A DNA stretch of 64,000 nucleotides, taken from NCBI GenBank assembly GCA_034096865.1, contig JAWQFJ010009804.1:1-64000 (forward strand). Direction: 5' to 3'. The notes under the pieces were generated by a model. The model was not told where the DNA came from, searched no databases, and saw nothing but the letters and a program-made list of their open reading frames with translations. Made by a program: the position numbers and the translations under genes. Positions 46,661 to 55,467 of this stretch are shown piece after piece. Origin of the DNA: Theodoxus fluviatilis. Taxonomy: Eukaryota > Mollusca > Gastropoda > Cycloneritida > Neritidae. Numbering within the stretch: position 1 is the first letter of the stretch; the number at the start of each line of letters is the position of its first letter.

Positions 46661-48170
46661 GTATGATATGACAGAGAGACAGAGAGACGGAGACAGAAGG
46701 GGGTTGGGGGAAGGGACGGCTCCCTCTTCAGATTGAAGAATCATTAAAATATCTTGTCTGATAAATCAATGCAAATCGATCAATTTGCACTCTTTAGGGG
46801 TTTTTTTGCAATCACTTGTATTGGTCATAGCCGTTCGGTTGTATTTCGTGCATTCTGTCCATTCGATGTCTTTAACTTCTGCGGCGAGACGTAAATTTGT
46901 CCGGTATGATCCAGCATTTTCTGGCTTTTCACCCTTTGGACGACATCTGCGTTCTTGCTCTGCAGAAAGTTTAGACATGATATTTGATGAATACAGAAGT
47001 GGCCAAAGTTTTATCATTTAAAGACCAGTTCTAGCAGAGCCTCCAGATATCCCTGGCATGTTCAGAAGTCTAGTATTAATCCCTGAGAAAAAATTGTATG
47101 AGATTAAAAGTTGCGTTGTAGCTGCAGATACATTAGTCTCCACCCGGTATCGTAACATGGTACTAATTGAACCCAAAACTTCAGTCGTGTATCCTTCCAT
47201 CACTGTCACATCATCTGCAGCCGAAGAAGCAGCAGCAACAACAATTTCAACTTTATGAACAATAATAACTAGCACAATAACATTACGAATAACGTGTAGC
47301 AGTACTGCAATTTTCATAATGTACTTCGATATTCATCTCAAGGTATAAATGGTAAGTTCTCCACACAACATCTTGTGAAGTCTAATAAGGCATCGGTAAC
47401 AAAAGACCACGCAGTTTACATCACAGAACGTTACGAAAGCTTGCCGTGAGAGTGCGCGTAATGCAGACGCTAGTGGCACCGTTGCAGACCCTCTCTAGAA
47501 ACCTCTGTATGAGTCAGGGCCGATCTATAGCGGACATGACAAGAGGAAATATATCAGGTCGGCCCCTGGTGGCATTGACTGAGCGGCCGGGCAGGAAGTG
47601 AGGTATCGTGTTATGTCTGCCGCTCTCTCTACAGCTCTCTGGGGGTCGAGCTGTCTCGGCCAGTCGGGCAGGGGCTTCTACTGACCATTTCGTTCCTTAC
47701 AGACCTAGGCTTGGGGTTAGGGTCTTCTGGCAGTGATAGATGCCTGGTCTTCTTCGGAGAGCCACCATCGAGACCTTGCTGTTCGAGAAGGAGTCTGCCT
47801 TGTCCCTGGGTGCACCAAAGGCCTTCTTTGGAGTGAGATGCCCTTGGTTTGTCTGCTGGAGAAAGTTACGTGAAGGGAAGATGTTGGAAGAGGACAAGCA
47901 CAAAGACGCGTTTGGAAATTGTCTTCCCAGATCTGGATCGTGAGCTGGGAAGATATCCACAAGGTAGCGAGGAAGGTGGGGCACTCTGGTACGTACCATT
48001 GGCCAGTTGAGGTCTGTGTCTGTTGTTGTCATTTTGTTCTGATCTAAACTTTCTGAGACATACATTCAACAGAGAAAGATTACCAAGGCGAAGTGTCTAG
48101 TTTCTGTGGCAGATCTGGCTTCTGGCTAAACCGATTCATTTGGTGTGTGAATCTGAAGCTGACACAATGC
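46661..48170. other. Unassigned DNA
   Basis: No element or gene recognised. Short frames on both strands at 46766-47317 and 47697-48069 overlap each other and carry no motif. A short purine tract (GAGAGACAGAGAGACGGAG) lies near 46672-46695. Confidence 0.4.
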
Positions 48171-48269
48171 CTAGACAAGAAGTCAAGAAATATCACGATG
48201 ACCAACAGATTAGATAAGATGTAATGACATTTTTATTTTTCTGGTCCATGTAAGACGCATACAACGTTG
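48171..48269. repeat. 99-bp direct repeat, left copy
   Basis: Starts CTAGACAAGAAGTCAAG and ends CGCATACAACGTTG. It matches 51995-52058 plus 52931/52932-52966 with one substitution once the Helentron-like insert is removed; both copies are 99 bp. It directly abuts the TG start of LTR A, so it behaves like a very long target-site duplication. Confidence 0.85.
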
Positions 48270-48719
48270 TGTAGCCGAGTGCGAAACTCGCTACAAAATA
48301 ACCCAGTCTGTTCCCCTTTTCTCTAGACCACTGAAGCTAGCTGCGCCTTAACTGACTGCATCCCCCAATACCCTTCTTGCGTAATCAGACCTGACCTTTG
48401 ACGTTCAACTGAGCCTGCTGCGTGTTATCCCGGTACTAAGCGATGCGGTAGCGGAAACACAAAGTAGGAGGGAAAACACTTTTTCGCATTTTCTTGTTTG
48501 ATTGTATTGCCATTTGTTGCTCGTGCTTTGCGCGCGAATGTTACATCATCAGTTTTGTGATGTCATATTGTGACGCTGCCGAAAAGAGAACTCGGACTTG
48601 GGCGGTTGGTAAAAATGGATAAATAGGTACCCATTACAAAAGGGATCGGCGTTGTCCTCTTGATACGAGAGTGTGTGTCAAAAACACCACTGTGAACACC
48701 CACTCATCCCCACAACCAC

Positions 48720-48903
48720 TGTCATATTACCATGAACAAGGGAAGTAACTGCTACTGAATAGCTACGAAGCTTGCGCATGCGTACGAATAAATAGTTCCT
48801 CAACAGCCATCTGAGAAGTGAAGTTGACTGTTCAGCGTTCCATAAGTTTTCCCTTTTATCACGCTCTTCCACTCGAGCCACAATAACAACAGACAACAAA
48901 ACA
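48720..48903 (+). repeat. 5' LTR of element B
   Basis: 184 bp, TG...CA. Contains AATAAATAG at about 48786 and TTTTCCCTTTTATC near the middle. Near-identical to 51035-51218. Confidence 0.93.
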
Positions 48904-48975
48904 TGGTGTCAGAGATCTTTTGAACAAAAAGGGGAACCAGGATTCAGATGAACGAGCAATCGAAAGCTAAGTAAC

Positions 48976-49262
48976 TTGATTGAAAAATTTCCGTGCGTCA
49001 CAATGTTCAAACCGCCGCAGCCATTTGCATTTCATGAGCCTTCTGCATGGCCAGCTTGGTTGGCGAGATTTGATCGTTTCAGGCTTGCATCAAAGCTGAG
49101 TAAAGAGAGTGGCGAGATTCAAGTTAGTAGTTTGCTGTACTCTATGGGTCCGGATGCTGAAAAGATTTTCGCACAGTTTGAGTTGTCTGACGATGATCAA
49201 AACGACTACGACAAAGTCAAGAAGAAATTTGATGAACATTTCATACCAAAGAGGAACCGTAG
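48976..49262 (+). pseudogene. Gag N-terminus of element B (truncated)
   Basis: About 95 codons, FKPPQPFAFHEPSAWPAWLA, then FDRFRLASKL, QVSSLLYSMGPDAEKIFAQF and KKKFDEHFIPKRN. This is the start of the capsid-like Gag common in Ty3/gypsy elements of invertebrates. The frame ends after FIPKRNRR, where the sequence jumps to the end of pol. The Met lies about 72 bp after the LTR. No zinc knuckle is left. Confidence 0.8.
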
Positions 49263-49263
49263 A

Positions 49264-49448
49264 TGAGGCGTAACCGTAAGCACATCAGGTTACGTACGTC
49301 CGAGCAGATCACCATAGACAACCCGAAGATGTCGACGCAGATCAACGAAGACGACCCGAAGGTGTCTGTCCAACCTACAAGCAGTCACACGTCGCAGCCG
49401 GTGCAACCGCTGCATCAGACGCCATCAACGCCGCCATATATCACCAAG
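49264..49448 (+). repeat. Displaced copy of the integrase C-terminal coding region
   Basis: Matches 50421-50605 at a constant offset of 1157 bp with a few substitutions. It encodes RRNRKHIRLRTSEQI onward. It sits directly after the gag stub, in the wrong place for a normal element. Confidence 0.88.
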
Positions 49449-49511
49449 TTCGGTACTGACTATCACTAAGGAATGTTACTTCACTGGTACCGGGCTGGTT
49501 TGTGAATCTGT
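49446..49511. repeat. 66-bp inverted copy of the pol/3' UTR junction
   Basis: Reverse complement of 50614-50679 (GGAATGTTACTTCACTGGTA core), apparently identical. It separates the displaced integrase tail from the true integrase frame. The shared words CACCAAG and TTCGG at the junction suggest a template switch during reverse transcription or repair. Confidence 0.88.
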
Positions 49512-49513
49512 TG

Positions 49514-50644
49514 ATCTATGGCGATCGAATCGTCGTACCAGTTTCCATGCGAGCAGAAGTCTTAGAGAGAATTCATGATGGTCACATGGGTATCACCAAG
49601 TGCCGTGAAAGAGCAAAAACATCAGTGTGGTGGCCACACATGAGCCATGACATCAAAAACAGAGTTGCAGGGTGCAAACACTGTCTAGAGAAGAAACCAT
49701 CGCAAGCGAGTGAGCCATTGCTTCCGTCAACGATGCCAGAACGACCCTTTCAGAGGATCGCTGTTGACATTTGCGAGATCAGGGGACAGAACTACCTCGT
49801 CTCAGTTGACTACTACAGTCGCTACATTGACATAGCTCAGCTCAGCAAGGTGACCTCCACAGCAGTCATCAACAAGATGAAGATTATCTTCTCACAGCAT
49901 GGGATTGCAGAGACAGTAGTTTCTGACAATGGAACACAGTTTTCTTCAGCCGAATTCAAGAAATTCGCTAAAGAATGGAACTTTTGCCATGTCACCAGTT
50001 CTCCTCACTATCCACAGTCCAACGGTGAGGCGGAACGCGCCGTGAAGACAGCAAAGGAGATCCTGAAACAGAAAGACTATCTCCTTGCATTGCTGACTTA
50101 CCGAGCTACTCCACTCCCAACCCTTGGAGTAAGCCCGGCAGAGCTAGCGTTTGGAAGGAGGCTACGCACAACCCTACCCGTCCTTCCCCAGTCCCTTTTT
50201 CCATGTAAAGTGGAACATGACACAGTACGCCAGCGTGATGCAAAGTCAAAGCAGTCACAAAAGCAGTACTTTGACAAAAGAGCACGGAGCTTGCCAGAGC
50301 TTCAACCCGGTGACCTCGTCCTCATGAAGGAGGAGGGAGAGAAAGGCTGGAAGAAGCCAGGCGAAGTCCTTGAAAAGTGTGCTCCAAGATCCTACCTCGT
50401 TCAGACTCCTGAGGGTAGGCTGAGGCGTAACCGTAAGCACATCAGGTTACGTACGTCCGAGCAGATCACCGTAGACAACCCGAAGGTGTCGACGCAGATC
50501 AACGAAGACGACCCTAAGGTGTCTGTCCAACCTACAAGCAGTCACACGTCGCAGCCGGTGCAACCGCTGCATCAGACGCCATCAACGCCGCCATATATCA
50601 CCAAGTCCGGTAGACAGATTCACAAACCAGCCCGGTACCAGTGA
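49514..50644 (+). CDS. Ty3/gypsy integrase (pol C-terminal part)
   Basis: Integrase inserts element cDNA into host DNA. Visible order: zinc-binding H-x3-H...C-x2-C (HDGHMGITK...CKHC, about residues 24-62), then the rve core with IAVDICEIRGQNY (first Asp), VVSDNGTQFSSAEF (second Asp) and SPHYPQSNGEAERAVKTAKE (catalytic Glu). It continues through RATPLPTLGVSPAELAFGRRL to the tail HIRLRTSEQITVDN. The frame is intact for about 375 codons to a stop at 50642. The Met nominally at 49502 comes from the inverted junk; natural coding probably begins at LIYGDRIVVP, internal to a longer pol polyprotein, so there is no genuine start. RT and RNase H that should precede it are deleted. Confidence 0.92.
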   Translation: MYGDRIVVPVSMRAEVLERIHDGHMGITKCRERAKTSVWWPHMSHDIKNRVAGCKHCLEKKPSQASEPLLPSTMPERPFQRIAVDICEIRGQNYLVSVDYYSRYIDIAQLSKVTSTAVINKMKIIFSQHGIAETVVSDNGTQFSSAEFKKFAKEWNFCHVTSSPHYPQSNGEAERAVKTAKEILKQKDYLLALLTYRATPLPTLGVSPAELAFGRRLRTTLPVLPQSLFPCKVEHDTVRQRDAKSKQSQKQYFDKRARSLPELQPGDLVLMKEEGEKGWKKPGEVLEKCAPRSYLVQTPEGRLRRNRKHIRLRTSEQITVDNPKVSTQINEDDPKVSVQPTSSHTSQPVQPLHQTPSTPPYITKSGRQIHKPARYQ

Positions 50645-51034
50645 AGTAACATTCCTTAGTGATAGTCAGTACCGAACTTGATTCTAAGCGATGCTACACA
50701 GGAAGCTGTTGCGTGAAGTTGATTGTCTAAGTGACGCTTTCCAGTATACCTTGTGTTGGTTGAAGTTATGAACTTCCGAGTTCGATTGTTCAAAATAATA
50801 GTAGTTCATAGTTAGATTCTAAGTTAGAATTTTCAGAGACGCTTTGCAGGAAGTCAAAAGCTAAAAGTTAGAGTTTACTTATTTGAAGTTGATCCGTTTG
50901 AGCTGAAGAGCTAACAGATACTGTGTGTTAATCCGTTGGAAGTGAAAACAGATACTTTGAGCTGGAATATTGAGTTAATTGACAGTTAAAGTTGAAAGAG
51001 TTAATTGTTGTGTCTTTTTCCTAAAAAGGGAAGA

Positions 51035-51218
51035 TGTCATATTACCATGAACAAGGGAAGTAACTGCTACTGCATAGCTACGAAGCTTGCGCATGCGTAC
51101 GAATAAATAGTTCCTCAACAGCCATCTGAGAAGTGAAGTTGACTGTTCAGCGTTCCATAAGTTTTCCCTTTTATCACGCTCTTCCACTCGAGCCACAATA
51201 ACAACAAACAACAAAACA
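51035..51218 (+). repeat. 3' LTR of element B
   Basis: 184 bp, preceded by the purine tract AAAAAGGGAAGA and followed by target duplication ACCAC. Two substitutions from the 5' LTR (TGCATAG for TGAATAG; AACAAAC for AACAGAC). Confidence 0.93.
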
Positions 51219-51234
51219 ACCACCATCACAGAAT

Positions 51235-51252
51235 TGGCGCTGCGAGCAGTGT
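51235..51252 (+). promoter_or_regulatory. Putative primer-binding site of element A
   Basis: TGGCGCTGCGAGCAGTG begins four bases after the end of LTR A. TGG matches a tRNA 3' CCA end. The priming tRNA is not identified. Confidence 0.5.
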
Positions 51253-51265
51253 AACAAGAGACAAC

Positions 51266-51994
51266 ATGCCACCCAAAAGACAGATACGTGCACAAAAGAA
51301 GGCAGAGAAGGAGCTGCAGAAGCTGCAGAAGAAAGCTGACCAAGTGGTGTCCAGCGATGACAGTGACATGGAACGCAGTAGCATTCCGGAGAGCCCAGCT
51401 ACCACAAGTCGGCTGTACATGATGAAACCACCACAGCTGGTGAAGTTCCGAGGTGACGGCGACGTGGAAGAATTCGTCGCGGAGGCACGGCGGATCCTGG
51501 CACACTGCAGTATGGACGCCGGCACCAAAATGGAGTGGCTGTTAGCCTCCCTGACTGGCGCTGCCCGGAGTGAGGTGCTGCACAGGATGGAGTCTGGCGC
51601 CAGCACGGCCGAGAAAATCCTTCAAGTCCTCGTCAAGACCTTCAAGGTTAGACGAAGCGTGGCAGTTTTAATGGGCGATTTCAGTGGACGCCGACAGACA
51701 GCCTCCCAGAGCCTGCTGACCTACAGTCATGAATTGGAGAGGAAGCAGGCACGGGTCAACAGTGAGCGACCCAACTTGATCTCGGATGAGATGTTGCGAG
51801 ACCAGTACATTGAGGGTGTCAGCTCTTTGGACCTCCGTCGAGAGCTCCGCCGCTTTCTGAGGGCAAACCCATCGGCGGACTTCCTTGATGTCCGTGCGGA
51901 GGCACAGCGCTGGCAAGCGGAAGATGCCGAAACAGAGGTGGCTACAGTGCAGCACGTCACTGCAAACCCGCAGACGGAGACCGGTCGCCAACAG
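51266..51994 (+). CDS. Gag of LTR element A, 3'-truncated
   Basis: About 243 genuine codons. The N-terminus is a charged helix (KRQIRAQKKAEKELQKLQKK); from about residue 50, YMMKPPQLVKFRGDGDVEEF begins a retrotransposon Gag domain with MEWLLASLTGAARSEVLHRM, LLTYSHELERKQARV, LRDQYIEGVSSLDLRRELRR and FLDVRAEAQRWQ. This fits the capsid-like Gag of Ty3/gypsy elements. The last ~17 codons to the stop at 52046 are read from the 99-bp flanking repeat and are not Gag. No CCHC knuckle or protease remains. Confidence 0.82.
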
Positions 51995-52966
51995 CTAGAC
52001 AAGAAGTCAAGAAATATCACAATGACCAACAGATTAGATAAGATGTAATGACATTTTTGACTCACATGCGAAGCAAAAGTGAGTCTATGTACTGAGCCGT
52101 GTCGTCCGTCCGTCCGGGCGTCCGGGCGTCCGGGCGTCCGTCCGTCCGGGCGTCAGTAAAAAACTTAAACGTTGCATTTTTCTCGGAGACTATTAAGTCT
52201 ATCAACACCAAATGTGGCATGATGGTGTATGATGACAATGCCTCAAAAATCATACATAGTGACTTGACCTTGCTTCAAGGTCAAGGTCACAGGAGCCATA
52301 AATGTGGTCTCAAAAACAGTCATTTTTCACATTTTCCCAATTTTCTCCCACGTTATTGAGAATGGCGACCTTAGCTACAAGTGGTATATAGATCAAAGCA
52401 AGCCCTATCTTTTGATACCAGTTTGGTTGACCTTGCTTCAAGGTCAAGGTCACAGGAGCTCTTCAAAGTTGGATTGTATACATATTTTGAAGTGACCTTG
52501 ACCCTGAACTATGGAAGATAACTGTTTCAAACTTAATAATTATGTGGGGCACATGTTATACTTTCATCATGAGACACATTTGTTCACATATCATCAAGGT
52601 CAAGGTCACTTTGACCCTTATGAAATGTGACCAAAATGGGGTAGTGAACCACTAAAAGTGACTATATCTCATGGTAGAAAGTGCCAATAAGCACCATTGT
52701 GCTTCCTATGTCTTGAATTAACAGCTTTGTGTTGCATGACCTTGGATGACCTTGACCTTGGGTCAAGGTCACATGTATTTTGGTAGGAAAAATGTGTAAA
52801 GCATTTCTTCGTGTATGATGTCATTGGTAGGTTTAGTTGTTTGACCTTGACCTTGAAGGTCACCTGAAGGTCAAGGTCATATAAAGGTCAAGGTCAAGCA
52901 TGTGAGTCGTATGGGCTTTGCCCTTCTTGTTATTTTTCTGGTCCATGTAAGACGCATACAACGTTG
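51995..52966. repeat. 99-bp direct repeat, right copy, split by Helentron-like insert
   Basis: 51995-52058 plus 52932-52966 rebuild the same 99 bp as 48171-48269. The left copy therefore shows the empty site of the insertion. Confidence 0.85.
52058..52930. mobile_element. Helentron-associated (HINE-like) element, 873 bp
   Basis: Comparison with the empty site in the left 99-bp repeat places the insertion between two T residues of ACATTTT|TATTTTT, with no target duplication. The left end is TGACTCACATGC; its complement GCATGTGAGTC lies at 52898-52908, 22 bp inside the right end, which makes asymmetrical terminal inverted repeats. A short hairpin GGGCTTTGCCC follows near the right end. T/T insertion, asymmetrical repeats and a subterminal palindrome are traits of Helentron-derived non-autonomous elements. 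The body holds at least ten TCAAGGTCA/TGACCTTGA sites. No protein frame. A second palindrome, GACTCAC...GTGAGTC, lies at the left end. Confidence 0.7.
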
Positions 52967-53577
52967 CATAGGAGAAACACTAAGCTCCAAGAACATTGTA
53001 AGTGCAGATCAACTTGTACGGTAGATGTATAGTGTAGAAGTTCCTCTTCAATATGACATTTCTCTACAAGTACTTCCACAAGACGGGTAACTGAATGGAA
53101 CATGGAGGTGGCTACTTCATATGTTGATGTCAGGTCCACTTTGTTGCTGCTGAAAGATTGTATTGCACTCGATACAAGTCGTTCCAGTTGAGGCCGAACT
53201 TATCATGGCAATCAGAGAGGTATACAGAGCGTGCAGCTTGCTCCACAATAGAACCGAATGGACAGCTTAACATGAGAAGACCCCAAAGTCCTTTTCAGTT
53301 CCTAACGGTCAATGACTAAGGCCTAGGGTGATGACACGGGACACTATCTGTTGGCCAGAGGACTTTGATGTGGCTGTATCGTCGTGGTTAGCGTCATGCG
53401 TAGAAAGGTAATTGGATCTTAAAGGCACCTTAACACTTCAATTGCCCATGCCTAAGGGGTCTTCAACGAGGTTTGGAACCCAGTGTCCATGGCTCCTACC
53501 TACGTGTAAGGTTAAATGGATGTTGTTATTTCATCCCACGATTCACGAATATTGTAGAGATTACATTAAAGATTACA
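52967..53577. other. Unassigned DNA
   Basis: No gene or repeat recognised right of the nested insertions. Confidence 0.4.
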
Positions 53578-53656
53578 ATTCTCTCTCTCTATCTCTCTGT
53601 CTCTCTCTCTCCTCTCTCTCACCCCTCTCTCTCTCTCTCTCTCTCTCCTCTCTCTC

Positions 53657-53745
<89 letters not shown>
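53578..53745. repeat. (CT)n microsatellite
   Basis: CTCTCT runs broken by CTCTCTCCTCTCTCTCACC; the last ~90 bp are nearly pure. Confidence 0.97.
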
Positions 53746-53747
<2 letters not shown>

Positions 53748-54184
53748 TCCTGTCACCAGGCATCCTATGAAACTGCTGTCGTCCAGGCCAGGTTATGGCT
53801 CTAGCAGCTGGGTTTACGACCACGCCGTCCTTCTGTTGTGTCGCCACCGTGTCTGGACGGGGCTGTGGGCACCTCCGAGGACCAGCCACAGAGAGATGTT
53901 GTCTCCAGACGTCCTTTCGTTTGTTCCTTGTTATCAGTTCAGGGTAGATATTTTACCGTTTCTTGGCTGTAAACGAGTATTTGCTCAGGGACGACGACGG
54001 CACCGTAGAGACTATGATGGTAAGGATGATATCGTGTATTCTCTTATGTATAGGTAAGTGTGGGAGATTACCTTTCGGTACCGATAGGAATGTTTCCCGC
54101 TGGTATTAGATTGGTTTGTTCAACCTGTGTGCACACCTCTTGAACGTGAAGGTATATTTCATTTCAATATTTTTTTACATGGGC
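53746..54184. other. Unassigned DNA
   Basis: No recognised feature. TATAGGTAAGTG near 54050 resembles a splice donor, without supporting exon evidence. Confidence 0.35.
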
Positions 54185-54921
54185 ATATGGCATGGGGATC
54201 ACCGCCGAGAAGACCAAGGTGATGACGAACAATCCTCGGGGTTTCAAAATGGAAATCAAAGTGAAGAGCCAAAAACTGGAAGCTGTGAACAACTTCAAAT
54301 ACCTGGGATCTATTGTGACTGATGAAGAGTCCAAACCAGAGATACTGTCCAAGATAGCACAAACAACAGCAGCATTGGCTAAGTTGGAGCCAATATGGCG
54401 TGACAGAAATATCACTCTCGCGTCGAAGATCAGGCTCATGCGCACGCTGGCCATCTCCGTAATCTTGTATGCATGCGAGTCCTGGACACTCACATCTGAA
54501 CTACAGAGACGGATACAAGCCCTGGAAATGAGATGCTACCGCAAGATTCTGAACATCTCATATAAAGACCATGTCACGAATGAGGAAGTCAGCAACATGA
54601 TCAGGAGAGCATTTGGACAGTACCAAGACCTGCTCTCAATCGTGAAAAGCAGAAAGCTGAAGTGGTACGGTCACGTGTCAAGAGGCAGTGGGCTGGCCAA
54701 GACCATCCTGCAAGGTACCGTACCAGGTGGGAGAAGGAGAGGCAGGCAGAGAAAGAGGTGGGAAGACAACATCAAAGAGTGGACAGGTTTGACTTTTGCT
54801 GACTCACAGCGAGCCACAGAGGATAGAGATCGAAGGAGAAAGATTGTCCGAAAGTCATCAGTGGTGCCTCAACAACCCATCTCAGGGTTAAGAGACTGAA
54901 CTGAACTGAACTGAACTGAAA
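54185..54921 (+). mobile_element. 5'-truncated RTE-like LINE, (CTGAA)n tail
   Basis: Same family as the minus-strand fragment at 12.3-13.0 kb, here with the frame intact to the stop at 54897 and a tail of about five CTGAA repeats. The 5' truncation falls at nearly the same place in both copies (ACCGCCGAGAAGACCAAGG). Short 5'-truncated copies with a microsatellite tail are typical of RTE elements. Confidence 0.9.
54192..54899 (+). CDS. RTE-like ORF2 C-terminus, 235 aa
   Basis: Post-catalytic part of an RTE-like reverse transcriptase: FKYLGSIVTDEESKPEILSK, IRLMRTLAISVILYACESWT, QRRIQALEMRCYRKILNISY, VKSRKLKWYGHVSRGSG, GRRRGRQRKRWEDNIKEWTG. The catalytic palm and endonuclease are upstream and missing. 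The Met at 54192 is accidental; the frame starts inside the protein. No stop or shift interrupts the 235 codons, so this copy is younger than the one at 12.3 kb. Confidence 0.9.
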   Translation: MGITAEKTKVMTNNPRGFKMEIKVKSQKLEAVNNFKYLGSIVTDEESKPEILSKIAQTTAALAKLEPIWRDRNITLASKIRLMRTLAISVILYACESWTLTSELQRRIQALEMRCYRKILNISYKDHVTNEEVSNMIRRAFGQYQDLLSIVKSRKLKWYGHVSRGSGLAKTILQGTVPGGRRRGRQRKRWEDNIKEWTGLTFADSQRATEDRDRRRKIVRKSSVVPQQPISGLRD

Positions 54922-54940
54922 AATAGCAAAGTTCTGGGAA

Positions 54941-55237
54941 TTGGACTTTTTCCGCGAACAATTAAAAGCAATGCAAGAAAACAATCTGCTTTACAAGGAC
55001 AGCACTGTCCAGGATCTTGTATTTTTCCGTTGTCTATTTCGACGGAGTTTATTTCCTACGACAATGCCGCAACATTTCAAGCAGAATCTTGCAAGGCGGA
55101 CAAATAAGGCTTTTCAGCGTTGTTTCTCTGAAGAAGAGATAGTCATTTGGAAAGCGTGCTGTGTAAGGCAAAATATAACTTTTGGCAGCCCCTTCTTTTG
55201 GGACAATGTTGTGTTTTTTGTTTTCTCGAAGCATTAA
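54941..55237 (+). other. Unrecognised 98-codon frame before a poly(A) signal
   Basis: Begins MDFFREQLKAMQENN, basic and aromatic (RCLFRRSLF, RRTNKAFQRCF, FFWDNVVFFVF). AATAAA lies about 63 bp after the stop (55300). It starts 20 bp after the RTE tail. It could be the last exon of something, or chance; no domain recognised and no splice evidence. Confidence 0.2.
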
Positions 55238-55444
55238 GTCGTTGGAAGATCTGATTAGTTATGAAAGTGTTAAGTGTTGTGGTTGTGTGTTTTGGACACA
55301 ATAAAATCCCAAAAATAACCCGACATAGTGTCTGTTTGTAATCCTTTTGATTATTAATTGACAGACCTAAGATGCTGGTTCTAACAACACTTGTGTTGCA
55401 TTTAGTTGCATTTATGGAAAACTGTTATTATGTCATCAATGATT

Positions 55445-55467
55445 GGGGGGGGGGGGGGGGGGGGGGG
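55445..55467. repeat. Poly-G run of 23
   Basis: Uninterrupted G run, unusual outside assembly-difficult regions; strong G-quadruplex potential. Confidence 0.95.

Larger units (their letters stand above)
48720..51218 (+). mobile_element. LTR retrotransposon B (Ty3/gypsy), 2499 bp, TSD ACCAC
   Basis: Two 184-bp LTRs (48720-48903 and 51035-51218) begin TGTCATATTACC and end AACAAAACA; they differ at two positions by my reading. A 5-bp duplication ACCAC lies at 48715-48719 and 51219-51223. TGGTGTCAGAGATC right after the left LTR fits a primer-binding site, and CTAAAAAGGGAAGA just before the right LTR is a purine-rich tract. Between them: a gag N-terminus, a duplicated integrase tail, a 66-bp inverted segment, and a long integrase frame. 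Protease, RT and RNase H are missing, so it is a non-autonomous, recently inserted copy. Confidence 0.93.
48270..51994 (+). mobile_element. LTR element A: 5' LTR and truncated gag, split by element B
   Basis: The LTR starts TGTAGCCGAG at 48270 and, ignoring element B, ends CCATCACA at 51230 (about 457 bp). GAAT then TGGCGCTGCGAGCAGTG follow, a plausible primer-binding site (51235 on). Gag starts at 51266 and is cut at about 51994, where the 99-bp flanking repeat begins. No pol and no 3' LTR. Element B sits in the last ~12 bp of its LTR. Confidence 0.75.
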
